Source: a bacterium UBP4_UBA6127
GTDB taxonomy: Bacteria > UBP4 > UBA4092
Reading direction: 5' to 3'
DNA length: 39,245 nucleotides
Assembly (NCBI GenBank): GCA_002428325.1
Contig: DIVR01000012.1
Span: forward strand, 1-39,245
The translations under genes and the position numbers were made by a program. Under the pieces are notes generated by a model, which was not told the DNA's origin, did not search any database, and saw only the letters and a program-made list of their open reading frames with translations. The first letter of the stretch is position 1; every line of letters starts with the position of its first letter. Below, piece after piece: positions 1-8,538 of the stretch.

Positions 1-2
1 AA

Positions 3-1355
3 CGGACCCAGTCGAAGGATAAGGACAATAATACCGTTACCTATGCCTATGACAATATGCATCATCTGTCCTCGGAAACCGGACCCGGATATCACAAGGA
101 ATACCAATATGATTTAGCAGGGAACCGGGAACGGCTCATCTCCGGAACCCATACGACCTATTATTATTACAATTCCTTTAACCAGCTGACAGCCCGTAAT
201 TGGGCGGGAATTAAATCTTCAATAGATGTATTGAGCTTCATCTATGATGCTTATGGAAATATGACTAGTGGGCTTAATGGGAATAATGAGATAGTTAAAA
301 ATGTTAATTGGAATCCTTTTGGGGAAATGACTTATTATAAAAAAGAAGTCTCAAGCATTTTCAATATATCTGAAACTCTTTATTATGATCCGTATGGACA
401 TCGTTATGAGAGAGATTATCTTTCACCGAATATCCCTCAAAGATTGACTCAGAACCAATATTACTATGATGGGAATAATGTCATCCAGGAAAGGGAAATC
501 TATCAGGGAACCACTGTCTCCAATACCTATTACCATAGCCTGCCTTCTTCCCTGAACCGGGTCATCAGTATCCGTAAAGGCGGCATTGATTATTGGTACC
601 ATACCGACCCCATCGGAAATGTGCTGTTTATCTCGGATTCCACGGGTAGTATTATTGCCTCTTACAATCAGGAAGCCTTTGGGAATATAATATCTTCCAC
701 TGGGTATGCGGATAATGACCTCCATCTCCATGAAAGAGGCCAGGAAGATGGATATATCGACCTTTATTATTTTGGCGCCCGATGGTATGACCCGGAGTTG
801 GGGAGATGGCTTTCCCCTGAACCGTTGGGATTGGATGGGCCGAATCTGTATCAGTTTAACTTCAATGATCCGGTCAATGGAGTTGATGTGAATGGGTTGT
901 GGACATGGAAATTTTGGACAGAAGATTTTTATCTTCCCTTAACTGATATGATATATGGTCCAACTCCTGGGACAGATAATGAAACTTGTGGCATTATTAT
1001 CAATAAAGCAATATGTTCAAATAAAACACTAGGATATGATCTTTATGATATTGATCAGAATCTTTTATATGAAGCAGGTACCTATACAAAAGAACAAATA
1101 TATTGGGGTGCTTTGGGTTTAATTACTGATGGAAGTATTTATGGATTAAGTGGTATAACAAAGCATGGTTGGGAAAGAATATGGGAGAGAGGTATAAAAC
1201 CATATGAAATCCTTGACACGTTAAAAAATCCAACAAGTATTAAGGCTAGTCGAGAAGGAACAAAAGTTTTGGAAGGTAAGTACACAAATATTGTGTTAAA
1301 TGAATCTGGAAAACTTATAACTGCAATCAGAAAAAAATCACCTTGGAAGCCATAA
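3..1355 (+). CDS. RHS repeat-associated core protein, C-terminal part with toxin-like tail (5' end cut by window edge)
   Basis: The frame is open from the window edge, so only the C-terminal ~450 residues of a much larger RHS/YD-repeat protein are present. YD-type repeats (VTYAYDN, YDLAGNRERL, YDAYGNMTSG, YYDPYGHRYERDY) lead into the RHS core signature at about 780-900 (FGARWYDPELGRWLSPEPLG, then NDPVNGVDVNGLW). After the core comes a ~150-residue tail that is visibly AT-richer, as expected for an exchangeable toxin tip. Its last 65 residues show H-x3-R-x3-RGI, then a Leu..NP segment, YTNIVLNESGKLITA and a basic end. That pattern is seen in DUF4258/BECR-type RNase-like tails of polymorphic toxins. 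The RHS identity is secure; the toxin class is inferred. In known systems the RHS shell encapsulates the tail until delivery. Confidence 0.9.
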   Translation, partial: RTQSKDKDNNTVTYAYDNMHHLSSETGPGYHKEYQYDLAGNRERLISGTHTTYYYYNSFNQLTARNWAGIKSSIDVLSFIYDAYGNMTSGLNGNNEIVKNVNWNPFGEMTYYKKEVSSIFNISETLYYDPYGHRYERDYLSPNIPQRLTQNQYYYDGNNVIQEREIYQGTTVSNTYYHSLPSSLNRVISIRKGGIDYWYHTDPIGNVLFISDSTGSIIASYNQEAFGNIISSTGYADNDLHLHERGQEDGYIDLYYFGARWYDPELGRWLSPEPLGLDGPNLYQFNFNDPVNGVDVNGLWTWKFWTEDFYLPLTDMIYGPTPGTDNETCGIIINKAICSNKTLGYDLYDIDQNLLYEAGTYTKEQIYWGALGLITDGSIYGLSGITKHGWERIWERGIKPYEILDTLKNPTSIKASREGTKVLEGKYTNIVLNESGKLITAIRKKSPWKP

Positions 1356-1369
1356 TCAGGAAAATAAAA

Positions 1370-1774
1370 ATGCCCTCACTAAAATCAAGATATAGCGAAC
1401 ATGAATGTTTTTTATTTACATTAAATGGTATTGAAGACAAAAACGAAGTAAAACCCTGGTGGATAAGAATTATATGTTTTTTCTGGGGGAAAACTTATCA
1501 ATTTTCAATAACTGATTCTGATTTAGCGGATATGATAAATGGAATAGAATTGTTTGTAAAAGGAAAATCCGATAAATACTATATTGAAACAACGGATTTT
1601 AACTTTATTTTTAAAATAAGAAAAACAGATACTATAAAGGGGGAGATTCTAATAGAAATATGGTATGGGGAAATTGTTGATAATATGGTAGGAATTAGGT
1701 TCTATTCATCAATAGATATTATTAGCAAGTTTTGTAATGAGTTAAAAAACGATTACACTAAATTAGAGGTATAA
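1370..1774 (+). CDS. putative immunity protein for the RHS toxin tail
   Basis: This is a small, AT-rich, acidic/aromatic soluble protein of 134 residues starting 14 bp after the RHS stop. I chose the ATG at 1370 because AGGAAA lies six bases upstream (1358-1363). A TTG at 1343 would overlap the RHS gene but has no ribosome site. I recognise no family. It has no signal peptide or membrane segment, which suits a cytoplasmic antidote. The position directly behind an RHS tail, same strand and same low GC, is the classical place of an immunity gene. The function is therefore inferred from context only. Confidence 0.6.
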   Translation: MPSLKSRYSEHECFLFTLNGIEDKNEVKPWWIRIICFFWGKTYQFSITDSDLADMINGIELFVKGKSDKYYIETTDFNFIFKIRKTDTIKGEILIEIWYGEIVDNMVGIRFYSSIDIISKFCNELKNDYTKLEV

Positions 1775-1990
1775 ATCTTTTTATCTATAGAATTCTTATA
1801 AAAGTCGATTAGTTAAAACCAGTCGCCTATATATATTTAAAATCATTAGTTAACCCTGATTGGACAAGCGGAAAAACAGAATCAAAAAAACTGGAACAGA
1901 GTTCCATGATAGAAAGTTTTGCCTTTGATCAGCTTTTCTTTACATTTGAATCCTCAATAATTAAAGGAAAGACTAATATTAATTTTAACT
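1775..1990. other. intergenic, AT-rich, no convincing gene
   Basis: The stretch between the immunity gene and the IS30 scar holds only short open frames. One plus frame without a clear start (1813-2004) reads SSMIESFAFDQLFFTFES, faintly like a KTSC-domain fragment, and ends at the IS30 junction. It may be debris of an older toxin/immunity cassette; such orphan pieces are common downstream of RHS genes. I cannot support a functional product. Confidence 0.3.
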
Positions 1991-2047
1991 TCATGTATCG
2001 CTGATCTCTTCTCGTTCTTCTTGGCTAAGTCGGGTGTATTTCCCCAT
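1991..2047 (-). pseudogene. N-terminal stub of an IS30-family transposase
   Basis: On the minus strand a start codon at 2047, preceded by purine-rich Shine-Dalgarno-like sequence, encodes MGKYTRLSQEEREEIS. This is the typical beginning of IS30-family transposases (the 'Y-T-x-L-(S/T)-x-E-E-R-x-x-I' helix-turn-helix entry). Homology stops after 'EEIS' and a stop codon follows two codons later. The remaining ~300 codons are absent, so the gene is dead. Confidence 0.65.
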
Positions 2048-2127
2048 CCTTCTTTTAACGCTCCTTCCTGGCTTGCTTTAATCTATTCTAGCTTGCCATT
2101 TTGTTGCGTTAAATTCTGGTCGCTAAG
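1998..2127 (-). mobile_element. IS30-family element remnant, left end only
   Basis: Upstream of the transposase stub the minus strand reads GACCAGAATTTAACGCAACA (roughly 2103-2122). It resembles the terminal inverted repeat of IS30-type elements, where ACGCAACA is recurrent. The element therefore runs from about 2127 to about 1998, where it is cut off. No matching right end is seen in the window. The scar separates the AT-rich RHS cassette from the protease region. Confidence 0.5.
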
Positions 2128-2354
2128 TAAGTTTACTACGGGTATGGGCCGTGTTCATTGGGGATATTATTATGAGAAAGATGACTCGGAAAACTCTTTA
2201 AGAAGTCATTTTAAAATGAACCGGTTGAAACGTATTAGACCTCAATGGTTCTACTATACAGAATAGACAGCATTAAGAATGCCAGCACCTTACGATCAGG
2301 AAGTGAGAAAGAGATTCACTTGCTGGGAAAAAGTCTTAATGAAATAAAGGGAAT

Positions 2355-2390
2355 AAAAAAGCCCTCTTTCCTGTTATGGAAAGAGGGCTG
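2355..2390 (-). terminator. intrinsic terminator of the C1A protease gene
   Basis: A perfect 11-bp stem (2361-2371 with 2378-2388, arms GCCCTCTTTCC and GGAAAGAGGGC) with a 6-nt loop is followed on the minus strand by a run of six T. It lies 27 bp downstream of the protease stop. Confidence 0.9.
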
Positions 2391-2416
2391 ATGTTTATCT
2401 TTAGTTTACCGGGGTA

Positions 2417-5400
2417 TTACTCAGACATCATATAACTGCCATAGCCAAACCAAGGGTTCTGGTTTTCATTGATGAACTCAACTTCATCAAAAACCAGCCA
2501 TCCGGATTGGTTGGATTTGGTAGAAAATTGGAACTGGTAATAAGGATTTCTGGCCGGTCCCATTACATAATGCATCCCATCAGAGATACTGCCAAATTCA
2601 GCGGCGGCGATTAACTGGCCTCCGACTGAATAGAAATCATAAGCGCCGGAACTCAAGACTCCATAACACCCTAATAAGACAATGGAATTATAATCATTGA
2701 AACTGCCATATCCTTTGGATACATTCGCATAGACACCCACCGGTGAACCGGGTATAACCTCCGGGGTATAAATTCCGGAAGCATTATTAATGGCGGTCAG
2801 TTTCATTCCCATTAAGTTAGTGGTGGTTGCGCCATCGAAATCCATTATCATCTGGCCCAAACCGGAATAACTTAAAGCCGGTTTTTTACTTACGCTTGAG
2901 TCATATGTTTCCGTGGTGCTCCAACCCATTGCCAGTTGAGCCGGGTTATCAAAATTACGATACCCATACCCTAACCGATAATCCGCCCTCGGTGCGGTAA
3001 TGAAGTTCAGGTCATTGGAAAGGATCTGTACCTGATCCAGATAAATCTGAGTGGTACCCTGGCTGCCGGATTTTAAAACGATCTGAGGGTAGCCGCTGCC
3101 GCTCTGATTAGCATAGAGAGGCATTTCAATCCAGGTCCAGGTGGTGGGCACTCCAAAATAGATATTGGCCGCAATATCCACATGGCTGTCAGCAGGAACA
3201 ATCCCTTTATAATTGTAAAGTAATACCTGCATATCATTCCCGGCATTGGGAGAGAAAAGCCTGATTCTGGCCGTGTACCAGTATCCCTGCTGATAAGTAG
3301 GAATCTTGGCCAGATTGGGGGTAATCTTCACACCCTGGCTTGAATTGTTGAAAGTGAATAACGCTACCTTCGCCGCTGTATCCCCTGACATATCTGTCAT
3401 TAAAGGGACAAAAGTGGGAGAGGGACACATCTGAGCCATATCATCCGGGGTTTGCAAAGCAAAATCACTGGTCATCTGGGTGTAGGATTGAATATTCCCC
3501 AGAGGCAGACTATTCGCATAAACTCTAATCCCTTCCATATCCTGATCCAACCCAAAGGGAGCCGTTGTCGCATTGGAAGCAATGACTAAGGCATAGGAAT
3601 TGATGTTTCCCGTAAATTTGGAAAGGGCTGTCAGATGGATAGTGGATGAATTCACCCAGCTGGCGGAAAGTAAGGTCGTATCTTTCACCACCAATGCATC
3701 AGGATACCCAAAGGAAGGAGGAATCACCTCTCCTGAGGAATCATGGCAATACCCTGCCAGGGAAATATCGATGGATTCCCCAGCATCTAAACCAATCCGC
3801 GGCAATTTGGAAAGCCGATAACTGGCATATTTAACCAGACCCTCACCTTCGACCGTATATTGAGAGTAGGAGAGATTGAAATTGTTTACGCCAATGGTGG
3901 CGGTGCTATAAGCCCCCTGGCTGACGGTTTCACCCTGCAGGGTTGCCAGAGAGAGGAAATTCGTCGTAATCCCATATTGGCTGGTTTGGGCGCCAGGCAT
4001 ATAGGCTCCCATTTGATAAGCCGGGTTGAGAGTTTCACCTGGAAGCAGTTTTAAGGCAGGGATTAACGGACTGTACACCTGGATATAATTGGGTTTAGTA
4101 ACAGTCTGGGTACTATACCCATCACTGGCAATCAGCCGGACGGTATAATTTCCTACTGAAGGATACACATGGGTGATATTGGCAGCTGTAGATGTTCCCC
4201 CATCACCAAAACTCCAGTTAAAGGAGTTGAAAGAACCCTGGGAAACATTTGTGAAATCTACAGTATGGAAAGCCGGTCCGCTGGTTTTGTTGGCAACAAA
4301 CCCGGCTTCTTTATTCTTATCCATTGTAAAGGCTTTAATGCAGACATTACTTTCATAAAAGAACTTGCTTGTTTCATTTCCCAGAATTTCATAATAATAC
4401 GTTGTCATATCATCAAAGCTTGAACCGTTAGTACTAATATAACTTTCCCCAGGATTTGCAGATACTCCTTCGGTAGAATAATCAGGGCACCAAGCTTCCA
4501 AAGGTATTGGCCAAGTATAATAAGGAGTGACTGCTCGAATGACCACTGAATATTTTTGATTCTTAGTCAAATCGATAGCGGTATTCAGGGAAATGGTGAA
4601 ATATCCCGCATAAGTCAAAGAACCGCTCTGAGTCAGGACCGGTCCGCTCCCATTTAAAGGTCCATTATTCGGGTCCTTATAGATTTTGATCTGGTAGTCG
4701 CAATAATTATCAGTGGCATAGAAACTGACCGCTGTCAGCTTCTCCGCACTTTTGGCCGTAAACACATTGGCAAAATATCCGGTGGTTTCTCCATACCCGA
4801 TATCATAGACCCATCCCAGGGGATCATACTGATAGATATTGTCATAATTATTAGTTGCCTGGGGGGTACGGAAGATAGCATTTTCCGCACCAAAGATGGA
4901 ATCATAATAGGAGATATAGAAATAACCATTATCACCCCAATCGGAAGCCCAGCTGTTTTTAATAATAAAAGCGCCATTGCCTGAGGGAGTGTTTTTGAAG
5001 TTAAACCGGCTATAATTATCATCCCAACCCACAACGGTAATAGCATGGTTGGAAGAAGAAGAGCCACTGTAATAATAGCTGTGGGTCGTGGAATTATAAT
5101 AGGCACTTCCCCAATAAAAAGAGCTGTACATGGCGCCGAAATTATAAATCACAGCTTTCATCCAGGAGGCATCATCCGGAACAGATAAGACTTCCTGGAC
5201 ATGTTTTTGGACAGCAAGCCCGGCCGGGGACGAATCATCATATTGGCCATAAGGGTCATCGGCTTCGGATACTGGCCCTTCCCAACGGTTTAAATAAGCC
5301 ATGGACATGTAAGAGTTTCCCCCATCACAGGGACCCAAATCAAATCCAGCCCGATTTTTCAGGTTATTTTCAGAAAAATCCCAGCTTTCTCCCGGCAACA

Positions 5401-5788
5401 GGCTTGATTCCAATGAACCATAAGTTCCAAATGCCCAACAGGAGCCGCAGTTTCCCTGGTCTTTGACAGAGGAGACTTTACCAGTAGTCCGAAGGTCAAA
5501 GGAGGTGGGTAATGAACCTGCCGCCTTGAATTGAGGAAGCACCCTTTTGGTCATATTGGCATGGATAAAGGGAGAAGGGACATACCCCAGAGCCTTCCAA
5601 TCCTCCGTATAAGTCTGAACTTTTCCAGCTTCTTTAGCCTTAAGAAAATCTTTGAAAGCCGGATTTTCAGGCGACCGGCTGGGGGTCCGGGCCATACTGA
5701 AACTAATTATCAGCATCAGACAGACCAGGAATCCCATGGCCTTTGTTAATGAACTTCTAAGCGCCATCGATTTAGTGTTTACTGGCAT
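2417..5788 (-). CDS. secreted papain-family (C1A) cysteine protease with lectin-like and PKD domains
   Basis: The 1123-residue protein has an N-terminal signal peptide (hydrophobic 18-33). A short pro-region (about 35-90) precedes a papain domain at about 92-310. The catalytic set is visible: Gln111, Cys117 in QGNCGSCWAF, His248 in SNHAITVVGWDD and Asn278 in IIKNSW. Residues ~318-488 look like the 'lectin-like' module that commonly follows C1A domains in environmental bacteria and archaea. A PKD domain follows at ~494-573 (WSFGDG at 525-530). The C-terminal 550 residues are beta-rich and contain a carbohydrate-binding-like sandwich (about 800-920); there is no obvious sorting signal. GGAGGA at 5796-5801 fixes the start. 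It is probably an extracellular or surface protease. It is monocistronic, with its own terminator. Confidence 0.92.
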   Translation of the reverse strand: MPVNTKSMALRSSLTKAMGFLVCLMLIISFSMARTPSRSPENPAFKDFLKAKEAGKVQTYTEDWKALGYVPSPFIHANMTKRVLPQFKAAGSLPTSFDLRTTGKVSSVKDQGNCGSCWAFGTYGSLESSLLPGESWDFSENNLKNRAGFDLGPCDGGNSYMSMAYLNRWEGPVSEADDPYGQYDDSSPAGLAVQKHVQEVLSVPDDASWMKAVIYNFGAMYSSFYWGSAYYNSTTHSYYYSGSSSSNHAITVVGWDDNYSRFNFKNTPSGNGAFIIKNSWASDWGDNGYFYISYYDSIFGAENAIFRTPQATNNYDNIYQYDPLGWVYDIGYGETTGYFANVFTAKSAEKLTAVSFYATDNYCDYQIKIYKDPNNGPLNGSGPVLTQSGSLTYAGYFTISLNTAIDLTKNQKYSVVIRAVTPYYTWPIPLEAWCPDYSTEGVSANPGESYISTNGSSFDDMTTYYYEILGNETSKFFYESNVCIKAFTMDKNKEAGFVANKTSGPAFHTVDFTNVSQGSFNSFNWSFGDGGTSTAANITHVYPSVGNYTVRLIASDGYSTQTVTKPNYIQVYSPLIPALKLLPGETLNPAYQMGAYMPGAQTSQYGITTNFLSLATLQGETVSQGAYSTATIGVNNFNLSYSQYTVEGEGLVKYASYRLSKLPRIGLDAGESIDISLAGYCHDSSGEVIPPSFGYPDALVVKDTTLLSASWVNSSTIHLTALSKFTGNINSYALVIASNATTAPFGLDQDMEGIRVYANSLPLGNIQSYTQMTSDFALQTPDDMAQMCPSPTFVPLMTDMSGDTAAKVALFTFNNSSQGVKITPNLAKIPTYQQGYWYTARIRLFSPNAGNDMQVLLYNYKGIVPADSHVDIAANIYFGVPTTWTWIEMPLYANQSGSGYPQIVLKSGSQGTTQIYLDQVQILSNDLNFITAPRADYRLGYGYRNFDNPAQLAMGWSTTETYDSSVSKKPALSYSGLGQMIMDFDGATTTNLMGMKLTAINNASGIYTPEVIPGSPVGVYANVSKGYGSFNDYNSIVLLGCYGVLSSGAYDFYSVGGQLIAAAEFGSISDGMHYVMGPARNPYYQFQFSTKSNQSGWLVFDEVEFINENQNPWFGYGSYMMSE

Positions 5789-5910
5789 TAGCTAATCCTC
5801 CATCTAATTAGTCGAACGCATAATGTTTACATAACAGCCATTATATGTCAATTGTGTTTATGGGCAGATTCCCATTGAATATATTCCTTTAGAGAGAAAA
5901 AAACTATCTT

Positions 5911-7128
5911 TTATTGTTTATGGGCAAGAATTGCCTCCAGAAGGACTGATTCAGCCTCCTGGGTAAAAGGTCCCGGCTGCCCATAAAACCGGTAAGCAGA
6001 GGTTACTTCATAGCCTCCTTCGAGAACCGCTTTCCGGGTGGGTATATACCCCAGATTCCAGGAAGAATAACCGGCAATAAAGACCGGTTTGGGAAGAAAA
6101 GCCTCTTTGACAGCCAAACCTGTTTCCACAAAGACTTCTCCGGGAAGTCCCAGAAGGGTTAACTCCCCCAATCTGAAAAAGGTGATTTCCCCTGATAAAT
6201 GGGTAATATGCCCTTTATCCTGGACAGCTGCCTGCCATTCTTCCATGGCTTTTTGATATTTATCATTCAGTTTATACCCGGCTGCATCTTCTTTATTGAG
6301 TGTGATCTGGGGATGGATAGGCAGTTGGACAGGATAAAATTCCCCTTTCAGGGTGATATCCGGAGAGGTTTGGATAGATTTAGCTACTTTGATGGCTTCC
6401 TCAGCCAGAAGAATCCCCAACCTTTTTGCTTCTTCATAAGAACCCAGGGATATCGGATTGATATCTCCCATGGCTCCATTATAAAAGAGAGCCTGGCCCC
6501 CCAGAGTGGCTTCCATGGTATCGACAGTAAAACCAGGATAATCCCGGGTGAATTTACGGATATCAGGCCCGACCACCACCGGATGGCAGGCATAAAAGAC
6601 AGCCGTACATAAGGGTGTTCCCTGGGAATCATCTATTCTCAGGACACCTACTTCAGGGTCGATTTTCCCTTCTTTGGAACTGCCCCAGGCAGCTCTTCGA
6701 TTCATACCGATCTCACAATGGCCTTTTCCCCAACCCATTTGGGCTGAGACCTGGTTTTCCAGGGCTTCTTCCAGAATCTGCAGGATACTGGTTTTAAAGG
6801 TGTCAATAAAATCCGGGTTTTGATTTCCACACCCATGCAGTTTCATGGTCGCCGGCCCTGAATGGGTATGGATAGCTGAAAAAAGAATGTTTTCTAAACC
6901 TAGCCGGTTATAGGCCTCTTCCTTAAGGGAATGGATAATCTCAGGGCTAAATCCCAAAGTATCAGCGGTAACCAACCCCAGGGTCGTCTTTTCGTCAGAA
7001 AGAAGAAGCGCCCGGACATAAATATCATCCAAGGCACCCAAAGATGGATTCTCCCGGTCCAGAAATCCCCCGATATCAGTTCCTGCCGGGGGGGTGATAA
7101 CTGCTTTGGCAATACCTGCTTTAAACAT
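5911..7128 (-). CDS. neutral/alkaline ceramidase-like hydrolase, short form
   Basis: The 405-residue protein starts MFKAGIAKAVITPPAG, the standard opening of the neutral ceramidase N-terminal domain family (Pfam Ceramidase_alk). Metal-site motifs are present: HTHSGP (His87, His89), ACHP (His182) and GAMGDINP. True ceramidases are about 650-750 residues with a C-terminal Ig-like domain. That half is missing here, as in many environmental homologues whose substrate is unknown. There is no signal peptide, so it is probably cytoplasmic. I prefer the ATG at 7128 over the upstream start at 7185, because the family consensus begins at residue 1 of this form and GAGAGG lies 12 bases upstream. Ceramide hydrolysis itself is not assured. 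Confidence 0.85.
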   Translation of the reverse strand: MFKAGIAKAVITPPAGTDIGGFLDRENPSLGALDDIYVRALLLSDEKTTLGLVTADTLGFSPEIIHSLKEEAYNRLGLENILFSAIHTHSGPATMKLHGCGNQNPDFIDTFKTSILQILEEALENQVSAQMGWGKGHCEIGMNRRAAWGSSKEGKIDPEVGVLRIDDSQGTPLCTAVFYACHPVVVGPDIRKFTRDYPGFTVDTMEATLGGQALFYNGAMGDINPISLGSYEEAKRLGILLAEEAIKVAKSIQTSPDITLKGEFYPVQLPIHPQITLNKEDAAGYKLNDKYQKAMEEWQAAVQDKGHITHLSGEITFFRLGELTLLGLPGEVFVETGLAVKEAFLPKPVFIAGYSSWNLGYIPTRKAVLEGGYEVTSAYRFYGQPGPFTQEAESVLLEAILAHKQ

Positions 7129-7449
7129 GATAATAATTATCCTCTCAGTTACAGAACTTTGGAATAAAGCCTGGTCAACTCTCATTTTTATCTTACAAAT
7201 TTACCATAATATCTCCCGCATATTGGAATCTCCGGAAGGGCCTCCGGTTAATTTAGGTCCACCCATATTGTGGGGGAGAAAGAATCTATTGTCAGATTTC
7301 TATGAAAAGAATGAAACCGAATAGGTAGAGAGTTCGTATCTATAGATGAAAAGTTAAGAAAATCAAGTTTTGGATTGACAGGGGAAGCCACAATCCGTAT
7401 CATACAGGCAGGGATTAATCTGACCATTTTACAGGAGGGATACCTTACT
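7129..7449. other. divergent regulatory region
   Basis: This 321-bp gap lies between the ceramidase-like gene (minus) and the zinc-ribbon gene (plus). It carries a clear plus-strand sigma70-type promoter (listed separately). I see no strong minus-strand promoter; a TTGACC near 7180 is followed only by weak -10 candidates. No RNA gene or repeat was recognised. Confidence 0.5.
7375..7403 (+). promoter_or_regulatory. sigma70-type promoter for the zinc-ribbon pair
   Basis: Perfect -35 TTGACA (7375-7380), 17-bp spacer, -10 TATCAT (7398-7403). Transcription would start near 7410, leaving a ~40-nt leader with AGGAGGG (7433-7439) before the ATG at 7450. This rules out an upstream TTG start that overlaps the -35 box. 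Confidence 0.8.
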
Positions 7450-7947
7450 ATGTTTTGCCGAAATTGTGGAAAAGAAGTGGCTCCCAATGTTGAAGTCTGT
7501 ATTAATTGTGGTGTAAAACCTGCCAATGGAACCCAATTTTGCTCGAATTGCGGGACCCAGACTCAAGCTATCCAGGAAATATGCGTCAAATGCGGGGTGA
7601 AACTCAAAAACGCTTCAACCGCCAGTGGGGATAATCAGGCTCTTTGGTGTGTCTTATCTTATTTATCCATTCTTTCTCTGATTCCCTTATTAACCCAGAA
7701 AGAGAATAAATTTATCCAGTTTCATGCCCGCCAGGGTTTTGCCTTGTTTTTGGTAGCAGTGGGGATTTTTGTTGCCATGATAATCCTGGGATTCATTCCG
7801 TTTATCGGCTGGATTATCGGTTTAGCATCTACCTTGGTTCATGTAGGAATCCTGGTATTAAGCATTGTCGGGATCGTTAAGGCCCTGCAGGGTGAAGAAT
7901 GGCGGATTCCTGTGGTGGCAGATCTGGCTGAGAAAATCAATCTTTAA
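7450..7947 (+). CDS. double zinc-ribbon protein with DUF4870/Tic20-like membrane domain
   Basis: In this 165-residue protein, residues 1-55 hold four Cys-x2-Cys knuckles (CRNC, CINC, CSNC, CVKC), making two zinc ribbons. A membrane part follows (about 65-150), with 'FIQFHARQGFALFL' and three hydrophobic segments, the signature of the DUF4870 family. The role of such ribbon-membrane fusions is unknown; protein-protein or nucleic-acid binding at the membrane is possible. It shares a near-identical N-terminal half with the next gene, 43 bp downstream, and both probably form one transcript. Confidence 0.85.
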   Translation: MFCRNCGKEVAPNVEVCINCGVKPANGTQFCSNCGTQTQAIQEICVKCGVKLKNASTASGDNQALWCVLSYLSILSLIPLLTQKENKFIQFHARQGFALFLVAVGIFVAMIILGFIPFIGWIIGLASTLVHVGILVLSIVGIVKALQGEEWRIPVVADLAEKINL

Positions 7948-7990
7948 CTTATCAATATGAATAACCAAACAGAAGGGAGATAATAAAAAT

Positions 7991-8398
7991 ATGTTCTGCC
8001 GAAACTGTGGAAAGGAAGTCCAACCCAATGCAGAGGTCTGTCTGGGATGCGGAGTAAAACCTTACAATGGCAATAAATTCTGCCAGAATTGCGGGGCAGA
8101 AACCCAGCTAAACCAGGAAGTTTGCGTGAAATGCGGTGTGAAACTCAGCAAACCGGCCTCAAGTGGTTTTGGCACCGGCCCGGGAAAATCCAAAATTGTC
8201 GCCGGAATCTTGGGAATCCTCTTAGGGGGATTTGGGGTCCATCGGTTTTACCTGGGGTATATTGGTATTGGCGTCCTGCAGATTGTGGTTACTCTCATAA
8301 CCTGCGGAGCCGGCGCCATCTGGGGCTTTATTGAAGGCATCCTGATTTTGGTTGGGAATATGAATAAAGATGCCGATGGAAATCCTTTATCGGATTAA
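7991..8398 (+). CDS. double zinc-ribbon protein with TM2 domain
   Basis: The 135-residue protein opens MFCRNCGKEV, as its upstream neighbour does, with the same four Cys-x2-Cys knuckles in residues 1-52. The C-terminal half is a TM2 domain: a first hydrophobic helix, GGFGVHRFYLGY, then a second helix ending in a polar tail with MNKDADGNPL. TM2 proteins are common but their function is unknown. GGGAGA precedes the ATG. It is the last gene before a strong terminator, so the two genes form a bicistron. Confidence 0.88.
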   Translation: MFCRNCGKEVQPNAEVCLGCGVKPYNGNKFCQNCGAETQLNQEVCVKCGVKLSKPASSGFGTGPGKSKIVAGILGILLGGFGVHRFYLGYIGIGVLQIVVTLITCGAGAIWGFIEGILILVGNMNKDADGNPLSD

Positions 8399-8431
8399 GT
8401 AAAATTCAGAATTAAATTAGATACTGAACTC

Positions 8432-8473
8432 AAACGCCTGGTGAGGGGAAACCTCTCATTAGACGTTTTTTTT
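8432..8473 (+). terminator. intrinsic terminator of the zinc-ribbon operon
   Basis: An extended hairpin has an inner stem TGAGGGG/CCTCTCA around an AAA loop and an outer AAACG/CGTTT pairing, followed by a run of eight T starting at 8465. It sits 33 bp after the TM2 gene stop. Confidence 0.85.
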
Positions 8474-8538
8474 GTTTACAGAAAAATAGGATTCCCGCAA
8501 GATAATAAGAAAACAGAGCCCCTGGGAGGGTTTAATCA

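Noticed and set aside
706..891. 61-codon plus frame inside the RHS gene
   Set aside because: Out-of-frame shadow of the RHS core coding sequence.
1813..2004. Possible KTSC-like fragment (SSMIESFAFDQLFF)
   Set aside because: No start codon or ribosome site, similarity too faint, ends at the IS30 junction; mentioned only as possible debris.
2021..2266. 81-codon plus-strand open frame
   Set aside because: Half of it is antisense to the IS30 left end and transposase stub; no ribosome site and no family resemblance.
7129..7185. Extended start of the ceramidase-like protein
   Set aside because: The extra 19 residues are not part of the family pattern, which begins at MFKAGIAKAVITPP.
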